DNA of 40,179 nucleotides from an uncultured Oscillospiraceae bacterium (GTDB lineage Bacteria; Bacillota; Clostridia; Oscillospirales; Oscillospiraceae), in NCBI GenBank assembly GCA_947629755.1, contig CANREY010000011.1:1-40179 (forward strand). Reading direction: 5' to 3'. The translations under genes and the position numbers were made by a program. Below, in pieces: positions 26,813 to 34,827 of this stretch (positions within the stretch are counted from its first letter, which is position 1; each line of letters begins with the position of its first letter). The notes below the pieces were generated by a model. That model was not told the DNA's origin. It searched no databases and worked only from the letters and a program-made list of their open reading frames with translations.

Positions 26813-27367
26813 ATGGTATATATTCTTCTGGCCGACGGCTTTGAGGAGGTCGAGGCCGTCACCCCCATCGACGCGCTGAGGCGCGCCGGCGTGGAGGTGA
26901 GGCTGGTGGGTGTCACCGGCATGACCGTGGCGGGGAGCCACGGCATAAGGGTGGAGGCCGAGGAGAGCATTGACGGTATCTCCCCTGAGACATGCGAGGC
27001 CATTATCGTCCCCGGCGGACTTCGGGGAGTGCAGAACATAAAGGCGTCCAAAAAGGCCCTTGACGCAATAAAGCAGGCTCACGACGCCGGAAAATATGTC
27101 TGCGCCATATGCGCGGGCCCCACGGTGCTGGCGGACCTTGGCATAACCGACGGCAAAAAGGCCGTCTGCTACCCCGGCATGGAGGACGAGATGGGGAGCG
27201 CCCTCATGGTCCCCGGAGCCGCCGCCGTCACGGACGGGAAGGTCATAACCGCCCGGAGCGCCGGTACGGCTTGGGATTTCGCCTTTGCCATACTCTCCGC
27301 CCTGCGCGGTGAGGACGCGGCAAGGAAGGTCTCCGGCGGCGTTCACTATGACTATCTCAAAATCTGA
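26813..27367 (+). CDS. DJ-1/PfpI family protein
   Basis: 184 aa from the ATG at 26813, with AAGGAG 6 nt upstream. The frame is open further upstream only as a shadow of the previous gene. The fold is class I glutamine-amidotransferase-like. The nucleophile cysteine sits in VCAICAGPTVLADLG (about residue 104), and FEEVEAVTPIDALRRAG at the start has the conserved Glu. Members include glyoxalase III/deglycase-like DJ-1 proteins and the Firmicutes YajL/ThiJ type. The exact activity is uncertain. Its last 20 bp overlap the next gene. Confidence 0.92.
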   Translation: MVYILLADGFEEVEAVTPIDALRRAGVEVRLVGVTGMTVAGSHGIRVEAEESIDGISPETCEAIIVPGGLRGVQNIKASKKALDAIKQAHDAGKYVCAICAGPTVLADLGITDGKKAVCYPGMEDEMGSALMVPGAAAVTDGKVITARSAGTAWDFAFAILSALRGEDAARKVSGGVHYDYLKI

Positions 27368-27890
27368 GCTGAGGGCTCTCGTAAAAAAACGTGAGGCGGC
27401 CCTCTCTGAGCTTGAGATAAAGGCCTCCGACCGGGAGCTTGCGTCAGCCTTCATCGCCTTACCGGAGTTTATCAAGGCCAAAACCGTTATGCTCTATCGC
27501 GGCGTGGGCAGGGAACCCGACACCGGGCCCATGATCGCCTCCGCCCTCAGGGCCGGTAAGACCGTGGCGTTGCCTAAGATAACCGGCCCCGGCGTGATGG
27601 AGGCCCGGAGGATATACTCCCTCGACCAGCTTGTCCCCGGAGCCTTCGGCATACCGGAGCCGAGCGGGGAGTGTGAGGTCGTGGCCCCCGGAGAATTTGA
27701 CCTTATCCTTGTCCCCGGCGCGGCCTTCTCCCCTAACGGTTGCCGTCTCGGAAGGGGCGGGGGGTATTACGACAGGTACCTGCCCCAAACACGCGGCGTG
27801 AAGGTGGCCCTGACGCGTAAATGCCAGCTCACGGACGACATACCGACAGATTCTCACGATATAAAGGTGGACCTTATAATAACAAGGTGA
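27348..27890 (+). CDS. 5-formyltetrahydrofolate cyclo-ligase
   Basis: 180 aa from the ATG at 27348 (TISKSELRALVKKREAAL), which overlaps the DJ-1 gene by 20 bp in another frame. It converts 5-formyl-THF to 5,10-methenyl-THF with ATP. The signature LILVPGAAFSPNGCRLGRGGGYYDRYL (about 130-156) contains the ATP and substrate loops. The N-terminal KAKTVMLYRGVGREPDTGPMI and C-terminal DIPTDSHDIKVDLIIT also fit. The usual symbol would be fau/yqgN. A short GC hairpin follows the stop codon. Confidence 0.93.
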   Translation: MTISKSELRALVKKREAALSELEIKASDRELASAFIALPEFIKAKTVMLYRGVGREPDTGPMIASALRAGKTVALPKITGPGVMEARRIYSLDQLVPGAFGIPEPSGECEVVAPGEFDLILVPGAAFSPNGCRLGRGGGYYDRYLPQTRGVKVALTRKCQLTDDIPTDSHDIKVDLIITR

Positions 27891-27906
27891 GGCCCCCGAA
27901 GGGGCC
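27891..27906. terminator. Short GC hairpin after the cyclo-ligase gene
   Basis: GGCCCC-CGAA-GGGGCC forms a 6-bp stem directly after the stop codon, 20 bp before the stop of the convergent small gene. There is no T tract in either direction, so termination is possible but unproven. Confidence 0.4.
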
Positions 27907-27926
27907 CCACCCGTTCAGCGACGACG

Positions 27927-28067
27927 TCAGCAGCCGCACCCGTTGTTGCCGCAACCGCAGTCGTTGCCGCAGCCGTTGCCACAGCCGTTGTTGCCGCAAC
28001 CGCAGCAGCAGATGATGATGAGTATGAGGATAATCCACAGACAAGAGTTACCGCCAAAGCAATTCAT
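27927..28067 (-). CDS. Tiny Cys/Gly/Asn-rich single-span membrane protein
   Basis: 46 aa, read directly from the minus strand. ATG at 28067 has GGAG 7 nt upstream and TGA is at 27929-27927. Residues 10-19 (LWIILILIII) are a hydrophobic segment, short for a membrane span. They are followed by three consecutive cysteines and a tail of CGCGNNGCGNGCGN-type repeats, with 14 cysteines in total. Similar very short Gly/Cys-rich proteins (YjcZ-like or sporulation-associated) are known in Firmicutes, but I cannot assign it to one. The regular codons, ribosome site and amphiphilic plan argue it is real. It is convergent with the cyclo-ligase gene and divergent from mltG. Confidence 0.75.
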   Translation of the reverse strand: MNCFGGNSCLWIILILIIICCCGCGNNGCGNGCGNDCGCGNNGCGC

Positions 28068-28235
28068 AATTTACTCCATTCCGCCGACGCGCACGGCATT
28101 TTGATTGATTTTCGGCTCACGGCGCGCGTCTCCGTCAGCCGGCGGGCGGCCTCGCCGCCCATCTGGGTCATTCTATGCGTTTGAGGCCCTTCGTGTCACC
28201 GCGGTTTTCCCCGGTATTTTTTCAGGAGGATAGAC

Positions 28236-30092
28236 ATGTCCGATAAAAATCAGGAATTTTGGAAGGAGCTCATGGGCGACGACTTCAAGGTCGACCTTAA
28301 CGGCGCGCCCGATACGTCCGCGCCCCCGCCGGTCTCGCCAAATGTACCGGAGTCCCAAAAGGGCGCTCCTGAGGGCGGGGACGGGCCCTTTATAGACAGC
28401 TCCCAAAAATCGGTGGAGCCCGGATTTACCATCGAGTATATAAGCCGGAGCGAGCAGGAAAGGCCCGCCGGTACCGGCCCCTCCGAGCCCCGTATCCAGC
28501 GGCCCATTGCTCCCGGCATGACGCCGGCTCAGCCGAGGGCCCAGTCCCCCCGGCCCCAGCCGTCTTCGGAGCCCAAGATACAGCGGCCCATCGCCCCTGA
28601 TATGCCGCCCATAGCGAGAGCGCCGGAGGGTAGCGGGCAAAGGTCCGCGGAGCCCCGTATCCAGCGGCCCATCGCTCCCGGCATGACGCCGGCTCAGCCG
28701 GGGACCCAGTCCCCCCAGCCCCAGTCGTCTTCGGAGCCCAAGATACAGCGGCCCATCGCCCCTGAGGGCCAAGCGCCTCAGACAGGGGCCTTCCGGCCCG
28801 CGCAGCCCCAGATGTCCCCACGTCTGGCGGGGACGGCCCAAGGCGGCACAGCCACCGGCGGCGGCTCAAGCCGAGGAGGCAGGCGCAAATCGAAGGACGA
28901 CAACTTTGAGGTGGAGTTCGACTTCGACTCGGAGTACTCCGACGTGGACGAGAAGGCCATCAGCCGTGGGCGCACGAAGCGCACCGGGTGTCTCTCCGGG
29001 ATACTCATGTTCCTCTTTGTGGTCTGCGTCAGCGCGGTGCTGGCAAGCGTGGGCTGGATATGGGCCACGGACGTGCTGGGCCTTGACGGCGACGACGAGG
29101 CCGTTGAGGTGACGCTCCCTGAGGACATATTCCACACGGAGGAGCGCGAGAAGGAAAACGACGAGGGCGAAGTCGAGACAGTTGAGATAAACGTGGCCGA
29201 CATCGACAAGGTGGCCGAGGAGCTATATCAGCGGGGGCTCATAAAGTACCGCTGGCTTTTCAAGCTCTACGTCAAGCTATCCAAGTCCGGTGATATGCTC
29301 AAGCCCGGCACATACACCCTCAACATGGTCTATGACTACCGGGCCATAGTCCACGGCATGACCGGCGCCAGAGGGCCAAGGGAGACAACCACCCTCACCA
29401 TACCGGAGGGCTATTCCGTCACCCAGATAGTGGACCTCTTGGTGGAAAACAAGGTCTGCGAGCGTGAGGAGCTTCTTGACGCGCTCAAAAACTACGACTT
29501 TGACTACGACTTCCTCGACAAGGGCACCTTGGGTCAGGATAAGCGTCTGGAGGGGTATCTGTTCCCGGACACCTACGAGTTTTACGTGGACGACGACCCC
29601 ATTAACGTCATAAGCAAGTTCTTAGATAACTTCAAGCGCAAGTGGGAGGACGACTTCGACGCTCTGGCTGAGGAGCAGGGCTGCTCAAGGTGGCAGATAC
29701 TCATCATCGCCTCCATGATCGAAAAGGAGGCCGGCAACGACGCCGAGCGCGACCTCATATCCTCGGTCATATATAACCGCCTGCGTCACCCCGACAGGCA
29801 GGGCACCAACGGGCTTTTGCAGATAAACGCCACCATCTACTACGTCATAGCCGACACCGGCGAGGAGTACTCAACGGAAATCGACAGTCCCTACAACACC
29901 TACCTCTATCCGGGACTGCCGGCGGGGCCCATAGCCAACCCCGGCATCGCCTCCATCAGGGCGGCCCTCCAGCCCAGAGATACGAATTACTACTATTACG
30001 CCTTGGGCAAAAATAAATCCCATCAGTTCTTTGAGACGTACCGGGAGTTCACAAACTTTGTAAACTCCGACGAGTACGGCGGAAATCAATAA
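28236..30092 (+). CDS. mltG: Endolytic peptidoglycan transglycosylase MltG with long N-terminal extension
   Basis: 618 aa, against about 340-380 for ordinary MltG. The cytoplasmic N-terminus (1-240) is Pro/Gln/Ser-rich and disordered-looking, with four copies of EP(R/K)IQRPIAP at about 84, 112, 139 and 167. One membrane span follows (about 241-266, GILMFLFVVCVSAVLASVGW). The outer YceG domain (about 300-610) has a LysM-like part and the catalytic glutamate in SMIEKEAGNDAERDLISSVIYNRL. MltG cuts nascent glycan strands and so sets strand length. The ribosome site AGGAGG precedes the ATG. alaS follows after 30 bp. Confidence 0.94.
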   Translation: MSDKNQEFWKELMGDDFKVDLNGAPDTSAPPPVSPNVPESQKGAPEGGDGPFIDSSQKSVEPGFTIEYISRSEQERPAGTGPSEPRIQRPIAPGMTPAQPRAQSPRPQPSSEPKIQRPIAPDMPPIARAPEGSGQRSAEPRIQRPIAPGMTPAQPGTQSPQPQSSSEPKIQRPIAPEGQAPQTGAFRPAQPQMSPRLAGTAQGGTATGGGSSRGGRRKSKDDNFEVEFDFDSEYSDVDEKAISRGRTKRTGCLSGILMFLFVVCVSAVLASVGWIWATDVLGLDGDDEAVEVTLPEDIFHTEEREKENDEGEVETVEINVADIDKVAEELYQRGLIKYRWLFKLYVKLSKSGDMLKPGTYTLNMVYDYRAIVHGMTGARGPRETTTLTIPEGYSVTQIVDLLVENKVCEREELLDALKNYDFDYDFLDKGTLGQDKRLEGYLFPDTYEFYVDDDPINVISKFLDNFKRKWEDDFDALAEEQGCSRWQILIIASMIEKEAGNDAERDLISSVIYNRLRHPDRQGTNGLLQINATIYYVIADTGEEYSTEIDSPYNTYLYPGLPAGPIANPGIASIRAALQPRDTNYYYYALGKNKSHQFFETYREFTNFVNSDEYGGNQ

Positions 30093-30122
30093 TAGATAAA
30101 TCAGCAAGGAGAAATAAACCTT

Positions 30123-32789
30123 ATGAAACCTTTCGGCCTTAACGAGCTTCGGGAGATGTTCCTTCGCTTTTTTGAATCCAAGGGCCATTTGAGACTGCCC
30201 TCCTTCTCCCTTATCCCCCAGAATGACGCCAGCCTTCTTCTCATTAACTCCGGCATGGCCCCCATGAAGCCCTTCTTCACCGGCGAGCAGGAGCCTCCCC
30301 GGCACCGGGTGACCACATGCCAGAAGTGCATACGCACCGGCGACATCGAGAACATCGGCCACACGGCCCGCCACGGCACGTATTTTGAGATGCTTGGCAA
30401 CTTCTCCTTCGGGGATTACTTCAAAAAGGAGGCCATTCCATGGGCTTGGGAGTTTTTGACCTCCCCCGACTGGGTGGGCCTTGACCCTGAGCGTCTCTAC
30501 CCCTCCGTCTTCGCCGGGGACGACATGACCCCCGCCGACGACGAGGCCTACGCCATATGGCGCGACGTGGTAGGCGTACCGGAGGACCACATCGTGCGCT
30601 TCGGCCGTGAGGATAACTTCTGGGAGCACGGCTCCGGCCCCTGCGGCCCCTGCTCCGAGATCTACTACGACCGCGGCGAGGAGTGGGGCTGCGGCAAGCC
30701 CGACTGCCACGTGGGCTGTGACTGCGACAGGTATATAGAGGTCTGGAACGTGGTGTTCTCCCAGTTTGACAACGACGGCGAGGGCCATTATACGGAGCTT
30801 AAGCAGAAGAACATCGACACCGGCATGGGCCTTGAGCGCCTTGCCTGCGTGTGCCAGAACGTGGCTAGCCTCTTTGACGTGGACACGGTAATGAACATCA
30901 CAAATAAGGTCAGCGAGCTCACCGGGGCCCACTACGGTGAGAGCCACAAGTCAGACGTGTCCCTCCGGGTCATAACCGACCACATACGCTCCGGCGTATT
31001 CATGATATGCGACGGCGTACTGCCCTCCAACGAGGGCCGCGGCTACGTACTGCGCCGCCTTTTGCGGCGTGCCGCCCGGCACGGAAGGCTCCTTGGGGTC
31101 ACCGAGCCATTCCTCTATGAGGTGGTGGACACGGTGGTCCACGAAAACGAGGGCCACTACCCGGAGCTCCGGGAGCGGCAGAAGTACATCACCCGCGTTA
31201 TCCGTGTGGAGGAGGAGAGCTTCGCCAAGACCATCGACGGCGGCATAAGGATATTCAGCGACATGCTCGCGGACCATAAATCAAAGGGCGAGACGGTCTT
31301 CTCCGGCGCCGACGCCTTCAAGCTCTACGACACCTACGGCTTCCCCATCGACCTCACGCGTGAGATGGTGGAGGAGCAGGGCATGACCGTGGACGAGAAG
31401 GGCTTCAAGGCCCAGATGGAGGAACAGCGCCAGCGCGCCCGGAAGGCCCGCGAGGCTCTGGGAGATCTGGGCTGGGCCGGCGTGGAGTTCGGCAAGGACG
31501 TGCCTGAGACGAAATTTGTGGGCTACACCGAAAGCTCCGTCAGCGACGCCCGCGTAGTGGCGCTGGTGGTGGAAAACGAGCAGGCCGAGGAGCTCATGCC
31601 CGGCGTTGAGGGCATCGTGGTCCTCGATAAAACCCCCTTTTACGCCGAGATGGGCGGACAGATCGGCGACCGGGGAGTTATTTCCGCTGACGGCATGACC
31701 TTTGAGGTCACGGACGTACAGAAAAACAAGGGCGGCAAGTACATGCACTACGGCAAGGTGACGTCCGGCATTTTAAAGCTGGGCGACACCGTAACCGCCT
31801 CCATTGACGCTGAGCGCCGGGAGGCCATAAAGCGCGCCCACTCCGCCACCCACCTTTTAGACGCGGCCCTGCGGCAGGTGCTGGGCGACCACGTACATCA
31901 GGCCGGTTCCTTAGTCGAGCCCGACAGGCTCCGCTTTGACTTCACCCACTTCGCGGCCCTCACCGGCGAGGAGCTTTTGAAGGTGGCGGACGTGGTGAAC
32001 AGACATGTACTGGCAGGACTGCCCATCGTCACCGAGGAGCTCCCCATCGAGGAGGCCCGCCAGCGCGGCGCTATCGCCCTCTTTGGTGAAAAATACGGCG
32101 ACATCGTCCGGGTCGTCACCATGGGCGACGGCTTCTCCGTGGAGTTCTGCGGCGGCACACACCAGGACAACACCGCCAAGGTGGGGCCCTTCCGCATAAC
32201 AAGCGAGTTCTCCGTGGCCTCCGGCGTGCGGCGCATCGAGGCCATAACGGGACTTGAGTATTTCAAGGAAAACGAGCGCATGAACCGCACCCTTTTGGAG
32301 GCGGCCAACGTGCTCAAATCCTCCCCCTTCGAGCTTGTTGACAAGCTGAAGGCCAATCAGGAGGAGATGCGCCACCTCCACCGGGATCTGGAGACCCTTC
32401 AGGACAAGCTCCGCTCCGGCGAGATCGGCAGCTTCCTCGCCTCCGCCAAGAAGGTGGGGGACCTACACGTGGTCACCGCCAGCCGCCACGGGGCCACGCC
32501 CGACGACCTCCGGAAGATCGGCGACATGCTCCGTGACCGGGACAGCTCCGTTGTGGCGGTCATCGCCAGCGTGGACGGGGAGAAGCTCACCTTCCAAGCC
32601 GTCTGCGGCAAGGACGCTGTATCAAAGGGCGTAAAGGCCGGGGACATCATAAAGGCCGTCTCAGCCATCTGCGGCGGCAAGGGCGGCGGACGGCCCGACT
32701 CGGCCATGGGCGGCGGCAGGGACGTCCTCATGCTGGACGACGCTTTGGCCTCCGTTGACAACCTCGTGGCCGAAAAGCTTGGCCTGTAA
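30123..32789 (+). CDS. alaS: Alanyl-tRNA synthetase
   Basis: 888 aa, the full family length. The class II catalytic domain has the N-terminal FGLNELREMFLRFFESKGHLRLPS, the motif-2 region, and DNFWEHGSGPCGPCSEI. The editing domain has the zinc motif HSATHLLDAALRQVLGDH and the CGGTH signature (about 675). The DHHA1 C-terminal domain ends with GGKGGGRPDSAMGGG. AAGGAG lies 11 nt before the ATG. No T-box leader precedes it, because only 30 bp separate it from mltG, so its control differs from many Firmicutes alaS genes. Confidence 0.98.
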   Translation: MKPFGLNELREMFLRFFESKGHLRLPSFSLIPQNDASLLLINSGMAPMKPFFTGEQEPPRHRVTTCQKCIRTGDIENIGHTARHGTYFEMLGNFSFGDYFKKEAIPWAWEFLTSPDWVGLDPERLYPSVFAGDDMTPADDEAYAIWRDVVGVPEDHIVRFGREDNFWEHGSGPCGPCSEIYYDRGEEWGCGKPDCHVGCDCDRYIEVWNVVFSQFDNDGEGHYTELKQKNIDTGMGLERLACVCQNVASLFDVDTVMNITNKVSELTGAHYGESHKSDVSLRVITDHIRSGVFMICDGVLPSNEGRGYVLRRLLRRAARHGRLLGVTEPFLYEVVDTVVHENEGHYPELRERQKYITRVIRVEEESFAKTIDGGIRIFSDMLADHKSKGETVFSGADAFKLYDTYGFPIDLTREMVEEQGMTVDEKGFKAQMEEQRQRARKAREALGDLGWAGVEFGKDVPETKFVGYTESSVSDARVVALVVENEQAEELMPGVEGIVVLDKTPFYAEMGGQIGDRGVISADGMTFEVTDVQKNKGGKYMHYGKVTSGILKLGDTVTASIDAERREAIKRAHSATHLLDAALRQVLGDHVHQAGSLVEPDRLRFDFTHFAALTGEELLKVADVVNRHVLAGLPIVTEELPIEEARQRGAIALFGEKYGDIVRVVTMGDGFSVEFCGGTHQDNTAKVGPFRITSEFSVASGVRRIEAITGLEYFKENERMNRTLLEAANVLKSSPFELVDKLKANQEEMRHLHRDLETLQDKLRSGEIGSFLASAKKVGDLHVVTASRHGATPDDLRKIGDMLRDRDSSVVAVIASVDGEKLTFQAVCGKDAVSKGVKAGDIIKAVSAICGGKGGGRPDSAMGGGRDVLMLDDALASVDNLVAEKLGL

Positions 32790-32802
32790 GCCGGGGTAAC
32801 GC

Positions 32803-33138
32803 ATGAAGATAGACTTTTCCGCGATTTCAGAGCAACACATCGACGGCTTCAAGGGCGGCGCGGGCCTTTTTGAGCCCCGCATGTTCGTAGACAGCAACAA
32901 CAAAATAATGCTGGCCACTCTGGCCCCCGGAGCCCACATCGGGACGCACACCCACGGGGGGAACAGTGAGATAGTCTACATCTTGGAGGGCGAGGCCGTG
33001 ATGGTCTGCGACGGTGAGTGCGAGGCCCTCCGCCCCGGCGACGTGAGCTACTGCCCTGAGGGCCACGCCCACAGTTTGAGAAACGAGAGCGATACGCCCC
33101 TTCGGTTCTTCGCCGTAGTGCCGGAGCACAGGCCGTGA
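32803..33138 (+). CDS. Small cupin-domain protein
   Basis: 111 aa, a single cupin barrel. The two metal motifs are visible: GAHIGTHTHGGNSEIVYILEGEA and PGDVSYCPEGHAHSLRNES, with four candidate ligands (two His and one Glu in motif 1, one His in motif 2). Its substrate is unknown. It overlaps the next gene by GTGA, so the two are translationally coupled and may act together. The gene pair lies between two tRNA synthetase genes. Confidence 0.88.
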   Translation: MKIDFSAISEQHIDGFKGGAGLFEPRMFVDSNNKIMLATLAPGAHIGTHTHGGNSEIVYILEGEAVMVCDGECEALRPGDVSYCPEGHAHSLRNESDTPLRFFAVVPEHRP

Positions 33139-33809
33139 CGGAATATTACCGGGCCTACGACCGGCGCTACAAGGCCGTACACGGCGCCGGCCTCCAGTGG
33201 GCCTCCGACGCGCCGACGGCCATTGTGGCCGAGACTGTGCGCGGTCTCGGCCTCACCGCCCGGAGCCCCATACTTGAGCTGGGCTGCGGCGAGGGCCGTG
33301 ACGCGGCGGCGCTTTTGCGGGATAATTACAGCGTGACCGCCACGGACATATCTTTTGAGGCTGTGAGCTGGTGCCGCCGGAAGTACCCGGAGTACGCCGG
33401 TAATTTCACGGTCCTCGACTTTGTGGGCGGCACGCTGTTGCGAAAATTTGACTTCATCTACGCCGTGGCGGTGCTCCACATGCTGACGGAGGACCACGAC
33501 CGGGCGGCCTTCTGGCGGTTTGTCAGGGAGCACCTGACGGACGCGGGACACGGGCTGGTGCTCACCATGGGCGACGGCACGGTCTCCCGGAGAAGCGACC
33601 CCAAGCGCGCCTTTGACGATGTCCCCCGCGTCCATCAGGCCACGGGCAGGACACTTACGGTGGCCTCCACCACCTGCCGGACGGTGGATTTCGCCGCCCT
33701 CCGGCGGGAGATCGACGGAGCCGGCCTTGAGCTAATCCGTGACGGCCTTACAGGCGCTGAGCCGGAATTTGACGTGATGATGTACGCCCTTGTGAGAGTG
33801 AAAAAATAA
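33135..33809 (+). CDS. Class I SAM-dependent methyltransferase
   Basis: 224 aa from a GTG that overlaps the cupin stop codon. The SAM-binding motif I is ILELGCGEGRDAAALL (about 45-60), followed by VTATDIS (motif II) and FDFIYAVAVLHML (post-I/III). It resembles TehB-type small methyltransferases, but the substrate is not evident. The cupin upstream resembles the cupin modules sometimes fused to or paired with TehB-like enzymes, which hints at detoxification of an oxyanion or thiol. That function is inference. Confidence 0.86.
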   Translation: MTEYYRAYDRRYKAVHGAGLQWASDAPTAIVAETVRGLGLTARSPILELGCGEGRDAAALLRDNYSVTATDISFEAVSWCRRKYPEYAGNFTVLDFVGGTLLRKFDFIYAVAVLHMLTEDHDRAAFWRFVREHLTDAGHGLVLTMGDGTVSRRSDPKRAFDDVPRVHQATGRTLTVASTTCRTVDFAALRREIDGAGLELIRDGLTGAEPEFDVMMYALVRVKK

Positions 33810-33825
33810 ACGAGGAGGAATACGC

Positions 33826-34188
33826 ATGTCCGAAGTTTTGAATTACGATGAAAACTGCCTTTTCTGCAAGATAATCGCCGGTGAGATTCCCTCCGAAAAG
33901 ATATACGAGGACCGGCTCTGCTACGCCTTCCGGGACATAAATCCCCAGGCCCCCACACACATACTTGTGGTCCCCAAGGCCCACATTAAGTCCGTGGCGG
34001 AGATAAGCTCGAAAAACGAGGCCCTTGTGGGCCACATATTCACCGTCGTCGCCAAGATCGCCCGCAGGGAGGGCTTGGAAAACGGCTACCGCGTCGTCAC
34101 AAACTGCGGCCCCGACGCCGGCCAGACCGTCCCCCACCTGCACTTCCACATTCTCGGCGGCGCAAAAATGGCCGAAAAAATGGTGTAA
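33826..34188 (+). CDS. HIT-family (histidine triad) nucleotide-binding hydrolase
   Basis: 120 aa. The triad is in TVPHLHFHILGG (about 100-111). The N-terminal NCLFCKIIAGEIPSEKIYED contains the CxxC-like pair common in bacterial HIT proteins of the HinT group, which hydrolyse adenosine phosphoramidates. The length is typical. The ribosome site GGAGG precedes the ATG. The next gene follows after 3 bp. Finding a HinT-type enzyme near aminoacyl-tRNA synthetases fits its proposed role on aminoacyl-adenylates, but the link is inference. Confidence 0.94.
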   Translation: MSEVLNYDENCLFCKIIAGEIPSEKIYEDRLCYAFRDINPQAPTHILVVPKAHIKSVAEISSKNEALVGHIFTVVAKIARREGLENGYRVVTNCGPDAGQTVPHLHFHILGGAKMAEKMV

Positions 34189-34191
34189 GCC

Positions 34192-34752
34192 ATGGTCGTT
34201 GAGGCAATTCCCGTCAGTCTGAAAGATGGGCGGGAGGCAATTTTGCGCTCCGTGCGCCCGGAGGACGCCCCGGCTATGCTGGAGAGCTTTTCCGAATGCG
34301 TCCGGGAGACTCCCTTCCTGCTCACAAGCCCCGATGACACGGCGGCGATGACCGTGGAGGACGAGCGGGCCTTCATCGAAGGGTATCTGAGCTCCCCCAC
34401 CGGCGATGTACTGCTTGGCTGTTTCGTGGACGGGCGCCTCGCGGGTACGAGCGACATCACTTTCGACGCCCATGTCAAGACCTGCCACCGGGCGGGCCTC
34501 GGCATCGCCATTCGGCGGGAGTTCTGGGGTCTGGGCATCGGCACGGCCATGCTTGGCGTGCTCATTCGCGTCGCCGAGAGCCGCGAGTATGTCACCCAGT
34601 TGGAGCTTGACTTCTTCGAGGGCAACTCCCGTGCCCGGACGCTATATGAGAAGATGGGCTTTCGCATCGTCTCCTGCCACCCCGACGCCGTGAGGCTGGA
34701 GGACGGGAGCTTTCGGAATTCCTATCTGATGATACGCAAAATCTGCCGTTAA
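34192..34752 (+). CDS. GNAT-family N-acetyltransferase
   Basis: 186 aa. The acetyl-CoA binding loop is REFWGLGIGTAMLGVLIRVA (about 108-127), preceded by the beta strand AGLGIAIR. The C-terminal YVTQLELDFFEGNSRARTLYEKMGF is the conserved GNAT motif B. It resembles RimJ/RimL or YhhY types that act on amino acids or protein N-termini, and the substrate is unknown. It starts 3 bp after the HIT gene and is the last gene before the metG promoter. Confidence 0.92.
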   Translation: MVVEAIPVSLKDGREAILRSVRPEDAPAMLESFSECVRETPFLLTSPDDTAAMTVEDERAFIEGYLSSPTGDVLLGCFVDGRLAGTSDITFDAHVKTCHRAGLGIAIRREFWGLGIGTAMLGVLIRVAESREYVTQLELDFFEGNSRARTLYEKMGFRIVSCHPDAVRLEDGSFRNSYLMIRKICR

Positions 34753-34764
34753 ACCGCGAATTTA

Positions 34765-34793
34765 TTGCCAATTCAAGCCAAAGCTGTTACAAT
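34765..34793 (+). promoter_or_regulatory. Promoter of metG
   Basis: TTGCCA (34765-34770), 17-bp spacer, TACAAT (34788-34793), 35 bp before the metG ATG. It leaves too short a leader for a T-box or S-box. Confidence 0.7.
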
Positions 34794-34827
34794 ATTATAA
34801 GCTTTTACATTTCAGGAGGTACACAAC

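Noticed and set aside
27854..28057. 67-aa Ala/Val/Thr-rich frame on the minus strand
   Set aside because: It is an out-of-frame shadow of the Cys/Gly/Asn-rich small gene, which has the ribosome site and a sensible protein plan.
28485..28763. CRISPR-like or recombination repeats inside mltG
   Set aside because: The repeats are in frame and encode a repeated decapeptide; they are part of the protein.
30093..30122. T-box leader of alaS
   Set aside because: Only 30 bp separate it from mltG, and there is no TGGTACCGCGG motif.
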